In this document: in pieces, positions 59,036-64,000 of the stretch | Layout of the letters: each line of letters opens with the position of its first letter | How positions within the stretch are numbered: the stretch's first letter is position 1 | NCBI RefSeq assembly: GCF_007997305.1 | Contig: NZ_VORZ01000002.1 | Coordinates: 434,001-498,000, forward strand | DNA from: Psychrobacter frigidicola | GTDB taxonomy: Bacteria > Pseudomonadota > Gammaproteobacteria > Pseudomonadales > Moraxellaceae | Reading direction: 5' to 3' | Length of the DNA stretch: 64,000 nucleotides | Notes under the pieces: model-generated | The model's database searches: none | Told to the model about the DNA's origin: nothing | Seen by the model: the letters and a program-made list of their open reading frames with translations, nothing else | Position numbers and translations under genes: made by a program

Positions 59036-60337
59036 CTAGGCACGGGTTTCGCCATGACCATAGACAATCCATTTTTGTGACGTTAGACCTTCAAGTCCTA
59101 CTGGGCCACGGGCATGAATCTTATCTGTTGAGATACCAATTTCCGCACCAAGTCCATATTCAAAACCATCGGCAAAACGGCTAGAGGCGTTAATCATGAC
59201 GCTAGCGGAGTCGACTTCACGGATAAAGCGTTGAGACTTACTATAATTATCCGTGATAATCACGTCAGTATGATGACTGCCATGGGTATTGATATGCTCG
59301 ATAGCCTCATTAATCCCTGCAACGATTTTAATCGCTAAAATAGGTGCTAAATACTCAGTATCCCAGTCTTCACTAGTAGCGGCTGATAGATGGCCGTTAA
59401 GCTTGGCATTATCATTCAAAATAGCTTGCGACTTATCATCAAGGCGCAGTTGCATGGCGTCATCTGCTTGCACAATCGCTTCGGCAATTTGTGGCAATAA
59501 TTCATTAGCAATGGCCTCATCGACCAATAGTGTCTCCATGGTATTACAAGTGCCGTAACGATGGGTCTTAGCATTGACGCTAACCTCAATCGCAATCTTA
59601 GCCTCGGCATCACGGTCAATAAAGGTATGACAATTACCGTCTAGATGCTTGATGACGGGTACTTTTGCATCACGACTAATGCGTGCAATTAAGCCTTTAC
59701 CGCCACGTGGGACAATGACATCGACATACTCGGTCATGGTAATCAGCTCGCCGACAGCAGCGCGGTCAGTGGTTTGTAATACTTGGACGCTGTGCTCAGG
59801 CAGTCCAGCATTTTTTAAACCTTGATGAATACATTTAGCGATTGCTTGGTTGGATTCGAACGCTTCAGAACCGCCGCGCAAAATAATGGCATTGCCTGAT
59901 TTTAAGGCGAGGGATGCCGCCTCTAACGTCACGTTGGGACGCGATTCGTAAATCATACCGACGACACCTAGTGGCACACGCATTTTACCTAGGTGAATGC
60001 CTGACGGCTGATAAGTCATATCAGTGACTTCACCAATAGGGTCAGGCAAGGTAGAGACGTCTTTCAATCCTTGGAGCATGTCATCAAATCGATCGTCATT
60101 GAGCTCTAAGCGGTCAAGTAACGCCGCATCAAGATTATTTTTTTGACCATTATCCATATCAATCTTATTGGCAGATAAGATATCTGACTTAGCAGTGACC
60201 AACTCATCAAAAATCGCCATTAAAGCGGCGTTTTTATTGCCCGTATTAGCAGCAGCAAGGGCTCGTGAAGCGGCGCGTGCTTGTTGACCAACGGTTTGCA
60301 TATAAGCAGTAATATCTGTCGTATTCGCTTGACTCAT
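59036..60337 (-). CDS. proA: Glutamate-5-semialdehyde dehydrogenase
   Basis: ProA reduces gamma-glutamyl phosphate to glutamate semialdehyde in proline synthesis. The 433-aa protein shows [74 protein letters not shown], the catalytic cysteine in [14 protein letters not shown] and [41 protein letters not shown]. The length is in the family range (about 415-430). proB is not adjacent in the window. Confidence 0.97.
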   Translation of the reverse strand: MSQANTTDITAYMQTVGQQARAASRALAAANTGNKNAALMAIFDELVTAKSDILSANKIDMDNGQKNNLDAALLDRLELNDDRFDDMLQGLKDVSTLPDPIGEVTDMTYQPSGIHLGKMRVPLGVVGMIYESRPNVTLEAASLALKSGNAIILRGGSEAFESNQAIAKCIHQGLKNAGLPEHSVQVLQTTDRAAVGELITMTEYVDVIVPRGGKGLIARISRDAKVPVIKHLDGNCHTFIDRDAEAKIAIEVSVNAKTHRYGTCNTMETLLVDEAIANELLPQIAEAIVQADDAMQLRLDDKSQAILNDNAKLNGHLSAATSEDWDTEYLAPILAIKIVAGINEAIEHINTHGSHHTDVIITDNYSKSQRFIREVDSASVMINASSRFADGFEYGLGAEIGISTDKIHARGPVGLEGLTSQKWIVYGHGETRA

Positions 60338-60885
60338 AAATCAATTTCCTTATGTTTATAAATGGGTAATAAAGAGTTGTGTACTCTTTATCATCACTGA
60401 ATATTAAGCAAAAATAAATGTTGCTAAAAAGGTAGTAAGTAATTTACTCAATAAAGAAGAGGCGCCCAAACAGGCGAAAAATGTGTTTAATACCAGCAAT
60501 AATTGGCAAAAGTGAGGAATTTAACGCCTTTATGGCGTCATGCTATGTAACATAGAGGAGATTAAGGGGATAGTAAAGACGATTTTGTGAACAGCTGCCA
60601 TTATCAAATAGGCTTTTAGCGGCTTTAAAGACTGTTTAAAATGTCTCCTATTTTAAATATTTTCTAGATAGTGATGGCAGTCACGTTATTCTATTTCGCT
60701 TCTTTCTCCATTTCCGTTCTTCCTGCTTATTTTTATTCTACAGTTACGCGTTCTCAACATAATCATGCTGCAATTACTAAGGTAGCTACATTTTTTTGTT
60801 AGTATAGTTAAACGTCAAATTACTATGACATTGCTTAGGTTCTAAAGGCTCTAGCAATGTAAATCACACATGAGAGGAAACTATT
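60338..60885. promoter_or_regulatory. Divergent proA / lipoprotein region
   Basis: 548 bp of AT-rich sequence with both promoters; GAGGAAA precedes the ATG at 60886. No hairpin longer than six base pairs, repeat or small gene was recognised. Confidence 0.35.
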
Positions 60886-61215
60886 ATGGCACAGACAACG
60901 ATGAATAATAATGCGGCAGTGACCAATCACAAAAAATGGCTATTGGTTACGCTAGCCGCAGCAGCATTGACACTGAGTGCTTGTGGCAAGAAGGATGATT
61001 CTGCGCTGCAAAGCGAACCAGGTGTCGATGCCCAAACTTCTGTAGAGCAAGAAGCGACTGGTGTGGCGACGGCTAATGATGATGTCGCAGTTGCAAGCGC
61101 CAATGATGGCATGGCAAGTGCTGATATGACTAATGACGATGTGGCAGTGGCGACGGCTGATGATTCAGAGATAATAGACGGCACCGAATCAGAAGAACAC
61201 GTCTCGACGTATTAA
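60886..61215 (+). CDS. Small lipoprotein, paralogue A
   Basis: The 109-aa precursor has HKKWLLVTLAAAALTLSACGKKDD, a lipoprotein signal peptide with the lipobox LSAC (Cys about 33). The mature part is short, acidic and disordered, with an internal near-repeat NDDVAVA(S/T)A(N/D)D. It ends HVSTY. The next gene encodes a related lipoprotein. GAGGAAA lies before the ATG. No known domain; the pair may be envelope-surface proteins, but this is only inference. Confidence 0.75.
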   Translation: MAQTTMNNNAAVTNHKKWLLVTLAAAALTLSACGKKDDSALQSEPGVDAQTSVEQEATGVATANDDVAVASANDGMASADMTNDDVAVATADDSEIIDGTESEEHVSTY

Positions 61216-61517
61216 TATAGCAAAGAGTCTTCAAAGCGTCCTGCTATAAAAAATGCAGCTCACAGCCAATCTTTACCTTGTAGTTTATTCCTGTATAAAA
61301 AGTGAGAACACTAAAAATAAAGCTTAAATATCATTAGCTATAATCTCTACTTATTGATTATCTTTAAGTAGAATTATAGCTATTATTTTAGCTTGGGTAC
61401 TATTTTCGCCTCAATAGTGTACATTGATATATATTGATGAGGTTCTATTGGTTAACGCTTTAATTAGAGATATAGATTTGATGACTATGGATATTAAATA
61501 GAAAATGGAGAGTCTAC
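61216..61517. other. Spacer between lipoprotein paralogues with a long hairpin
   Basis: About 300 bp without a gene. A 46-nt imperfect hairpin at 61336-61381 pairs AGCTATAAT and ATTATAGCT, then CTACTTA and TAAGTAG inside. It may be a terminator without a strong T run or a mRNA-stabilising element. Confidence 0.55.
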
Positions 61518-61982
61518 ATGACCCTAAATAGTGTAAATAGTTTGGTAAAAGCTGATGTGAACGTGGATAACGTCACCCAGTCACCATCTGTTAGTAAGAG
61601 TTTATATAGCAACCACAAGAAACTGCTATTTGTCACGCTGTCGGCAGCGTTATTAACTATGAGCGCTTGTGGGAAAAAAGATGAGTCAACTATTGAGGGT
61701 TCAGCCTTAGAGATTGATTCTCAAACGTCCGAACAAGAAGCCGCTGCTGAAGTAGAGAGAGCTAGCGAGCCGATGCATAGTAACCGTGAAGAAAGTGCTA
61801 TCCTGCCAAGTGAAGATATGCCCGAAAATACTGGGGCTGTATCTGAGGATGGGGCAATAGTAAGCGAAGATATGTCTAATAATGAAGTAGGTATCAATCG
61901 CGCTGAAAATTCTGGAACAGTAGACGGTAACGACGTAGAAGAAGAGGTAATCGAAATAGAAGAGCAGGACTCAACTTATTAA
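61518..61982 (+). CDS. Small lipoprotein, paralogue B
   Basis: The 154-aa precursor shares with paralogue A the block (S)NHKKLLFVTLSAALLTMSACGKKDES including the lipobox MSAC (about 46-49), the SQTSEQEA segment and the final STY. The mature part is longer and strongly acidic (Glu/Asp about one third). GGAGAG lies before the ATG. No domain was recognised. It lies 193 bp before an amino-acid ABC ATPase gene. Confidence 0.75.
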   Translation: MTLNSVNSLVKADVNVDNVTQSPSVSKSLYSNHKKLLFVTLSAALLTMSACGKKDESTIEGSALEIDSQTSEQEAAAEVERASEPMHSNREESAILPSEDMPENTGAVSEDGAIVSEDMSNNEVGINRAENSGTVDGNDVEEEVIEIEEQDSTY

Positions 61983-62175
61983 GATTTTTTATCCTAAAGC
62001 GATTTACTTTAGGGCAAGCGATTAAATTTATCGCATACAGCGACACATCGCGCTTGAAGATGTTAAAATATAGCTCAGATATGCATCAGCAGTTTGGGCT
62101 ATTTTTATACCTGTATTACTGCTCATAAGTTTATTCATATGTTTTTATTCACAATTATTGGAAGTCTGCTAAACC

Positions 62176-62967
62176 ATGCCTGATATTGCCAAAAATTCGA
62201 CTCGTCCTATTGCTTTAGATCTCCAAGATATCCATAAAAGCTTCGGCTCCTTGGCGGTATTAAAAGGGGTATCACTCACTGCCTATGATGGTGATGTGAT
62301 TTCTATTTTGGGCTCATCTGGCTCTGGGAAATCCACCTTGCTGCGCTGTATCAATATGCTTGAAAAGCCAAATCAAGGGCGTATTTTTATTGGTAATGAA
62401 GAGCTGATACTCAAACCGACGAAATCGGGTGAAATGCAAGCGGCTAATATCAAGCAACTGGAAAGCTTGCGCGCGCGCGTGGGTTTTGTGTTCCAAAACT
62501 TTAACTTGTGGCCCCATAAAACAATTTTGCAAAATATCATCGAAGGCCCAACGCAAGTCTTAAAGATAAAAAAAGATCAGGCGATTAGTGATGCCGAAAA
62601 GTTATTAGATAAAGTCGGTCTGCTCGATAAAAAAGACGCTTATCCCGCCAATTTATCTGGTGGACAGCGTCAGCGCGTAGCTATTGCCCGTGCGCTTGCG
62701 ATGCAGCCACGGGTTTTATTATTTGATGAGCCGACGTCTGCCCTTGACCCTGAATTGGTCAATGAAGTGCTCGCGGTGATGCGTGAGCTGGCAGAAGAGG
62801 GTCGTACTATGCTGATTGTGACACATGAGATGCGCTTTGCCCGCGAAGTATCTAGCCAAGTGGTGTTTTTGCATCAAGGTGTCATTGAAGAAATGGGGAC
62901 ACCAGAACAAGTCTTTGATAACCCAAAATCAGAGCGCGTGCGAAATTTTATGGCATCGCATCGCTAA
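62176..62967 (+). CDS. Polar amino-acid ABC transporter ATP-binding protein
   Basis: The 263-aa ATPase belongs to the HisP/ArtP/GlnQ group. Walker A is [20 protein letters not shown], the Q-loop region [12 protein letters not shown], signature [15 protein letters not shown], Walker [17 protein letters not shown] and the switch histidine in TMLIVTHEM. The insertion [25 protein letters not shown] fits the histidine/lysine-arginine-ornithine type. A binding protein gene follows at 63219 after a large palindrome; permease genes are presumably beyond the window. Confidence 0.94.
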   Translation: MPDIAKNSTRPIALDLQDIHKSFGSLAVLKGVSLTAYDGDVISILGSSGSGKSTLLRCINMLEKPNQGRIFIGNEELILKPTKSGEMQAANIKQLESLRARVGFVFQNFNLWPHKTILQNIIEGPTQVLKIKKDQAISDAEKLLDKVGLLDKKDAYPANLSGGQRQRVAIARALAMQPRVLLFDEPTSALDPELVNEVLAVMRELAEEGRTMLIVTHEMRFAREVSSQVVFLHQGVIEEMGTPEQVFDNPKSERVRNFMASHR

Positions 62968-63022
62968 GCATGTTTTTAACTGTCTATTAATATAGTAGCA
63001 CCTTAGCCTAATTAGATATCCA

Positions 63023-63054
63023 TAATAAACGGTCTATATATAGATCGTTTATTA
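63023..63054. repeat. 32-bp palindrome between ATPase and binding-protein genes
   Basis: TAATAAACG and CGTTTATTA flank a G-T wobble and the self-complementary TCTATATATAGA, so 32 bp form almost one continuous hairpin. It lies 55 bp after the ATPase stop, has no T run, and could be a 3'-stabilising or attenuating structure. Confidence 0.75.
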
Positions 63055-63218
63055 CCGCTTAATGACAGTCAATATCTAAAACGTTTGTTTTTGATTTTTG
63101 AGTGAGGTATTATCGACGAGTTTATAACCTGTCAATACTGTTACTGTTTTTGTTGTCTGGCACGGACGCCAGAGGGTAAAAACATCAGCAACACCTATCA
63201 GAAACTAAGGAATGTATG

Positions 63219-64000
63219 ATGTCGACTTCTCGTCTATTGTGGTCATCGATGACCCTCACCGCCGCCCTAGCGCTTAGTGCCTGTAGCCCTTCTCAAGATA
63301 GTAACGTTACCAGTGACACGGCACAGGCTGACGGCAGTGCTGGTAAAACTTTGCGTATTGCTACAGAAGGTGCGTATCCTCCTTTTAACTATACCAATGC
63401 CGATGGTAGCCTTGCAGGTTATGATATTGATGTCGCTAATGCCCTGTGTGAGCAGATGCAAGCCAAGTGTGACATTGTTGCTCAAGAGTGGGATGGTATT
63501 ATTCCCGGTTTATTAGCGCAGAAATACGACGCAGTGGTCGCAGGGATGTCTATCACGCCTGAGCGCCAAGAAAAAGTCGATTTTACCGAACCTTATTTTG
63601 CCAATACGATGGTATGGCTGACCGATACTAAAGGTGGTTTTGATTCTAAAGTAATCAAAAATTTAACCCTTGGTGGTCAGCGCTCAACGACACCTGGCGC
63701 TTACTTGCAAGACAATTATGATGGCAAAGACGGCAACACCGTACAGCTGTATGACAATTATGACAACGCTTATTTAGATTTAAAGTCGGGTCGTAGCGAT
63801 GCCGTATTGGCCGAAAAAGTCTCTGCCAAATCATGGTTAAAAGACAACTCTACTGGTTTCAGCATTGTTGGTGATGAGATTGACAATAAAGACAACATTG
63901 CCATTGCTGTGCGTAAAGGAGATCCACTACGCGATGACTTTAATAAAGCACTCAGCGAGATTCGTACCAACGGTAAATTAGCGCTCCTTGAGCAGGCGAA
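63219..64000 (+). CDS. Amino-acid ABC transporter substrate-binding protein, 3' end outside window
   Basis: The gene encodes a periplasmic or lipid-anchored binding protein of the family 3 (HisJ/ArgT-like) type. A signal peptide SMTLTAALALSACSPSQ has the lipobox LSAC. The mature domain has LRIATEGAYPPFNYTNADGSLAGYDIDVANALCEQM, AGMSITPERQEKVDFTEPYF, LGGQRSTTPGAYLQD and SGRSDAVLAEKVSA, all family hallmarks. The ATG at 63219 is favoured over one three bases upstream because AAGGAA is at better spacing. The gene is cut by the right edge at about residue 260. Confidence 0.92.
   Translation, partial: MSTSRLLWSSMTLTAALALSACSPSQDSNVTSDTAQADGSAGKTLRIATEGAYPPFNYTNADGSLAGYDIDVANALCEQMQAKCDIVAQEWDGIIPGLLAQKYDAVVAGMSITPERQEKVDFTEPYFANTMVWLTDTKGGFDSKVIKNLTLGGQRSTTPGAYLQDNYDGKDGNTVQLYDNYDNAYLDLKSGRSDAVLAEKVSAKSWLKDNSTGFSIVGDEIDNKDNIAIAVRKGDPLRDDFNKALSEIRTNGKLALLEQA

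Overview
This 64 kb window looks like an ordinary stretch of chromosome from a gammaproteobacterium of the family Moraxellaceae, most probably Psychrobacter. That is inferred from the moderate AT richness, the gene content (monomeric NADP isocitrate dehydrogenase, pilT/pilU, cytochromes c4 and c5, a very long RNase E) and local gene orders such as rnfH-bamE-fur and rne/rluC. No rRNA, tRNA, CRISPR array, insertion sequence or prophage was recognised. About 48 protein genes are supported, including a thiolase cut by the left edge and an ABC-transporter binding protein cut by the right edge.

Layout. 1-4.6 kb: thiolase, homoserine dehydrogenase and DsbC on the minus strand, then a YedI-type membrane protein. 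4.7-12 kb: RNase E (1518 aa) and, divergently, RluC and a HAD phosphatase. 12-17.6 kb: EngB, cytochromes c5 and c4, a small transporter-like membrane protein, RnfH, BamE and Fur. 17.7-24.3 kb: PilU, PilT, YggS, a CNNM/CBS protein and NAD synthetase. 25-33.9 kb: AI-2E-type permease, PdxB, EpmA, an SDR-like protein, the purE-purK-yaiI cluster, a PPP-type phosphatase and a rhomboid protease. 34-38 kb: two paralogous envelope proteins (DUF937-like, membrane segment, BON-like; the second also carries OmpA). 38-47.5 kb: NagZ, tail-specific protease, SlyD, M61 peptidase, glutaredoxin, a double DUF305 lipoprotein and RluE. 47.7-53 kb: two tandem monomeric isocitrate dehydrogenases with partly conserved leaders. 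53-64 kb: a small lipoprotein, a GNAT-like protein, UbiC, GlyA, GltS, ProA, two related small lipoproteins and the start of a polar amino-acid ABC transporter.

Functional themes are envelope biogenesis and quality control (DsbC, BamE, Prc, NagZ, rhomboid, SlyD, the OmpA pair), RNA and translation factors (RNase E, RluC, RluE, EngB, EpmA), twitching motility, cofactor and purine synthesis (NadE, PdxB, PurE/K, UbiC), and amino-acid, one-carbon and central carbon metabolism (Hom, GlyA, ProA, GltS, Icd). Most convergent gene pairs share clear bidirectional terminators.

The most interesting items are the duplicated isocitrate dehydrogenase unit, whose second copy has about 190 bp of extra leader with a 15-bp palindrome; the DUF937/BON/OmpA paralogue pair; a 17-bp tandem repeat upstream of nadE; a 15-bp tandem repeat behind the rhomboid gene; an EngB tail that continues in frame for 34 codons after the stop; and a long palindrome inside the amino-acid ABC operon. 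No clearly new multi-gene system such as a defence or secretion island was found.
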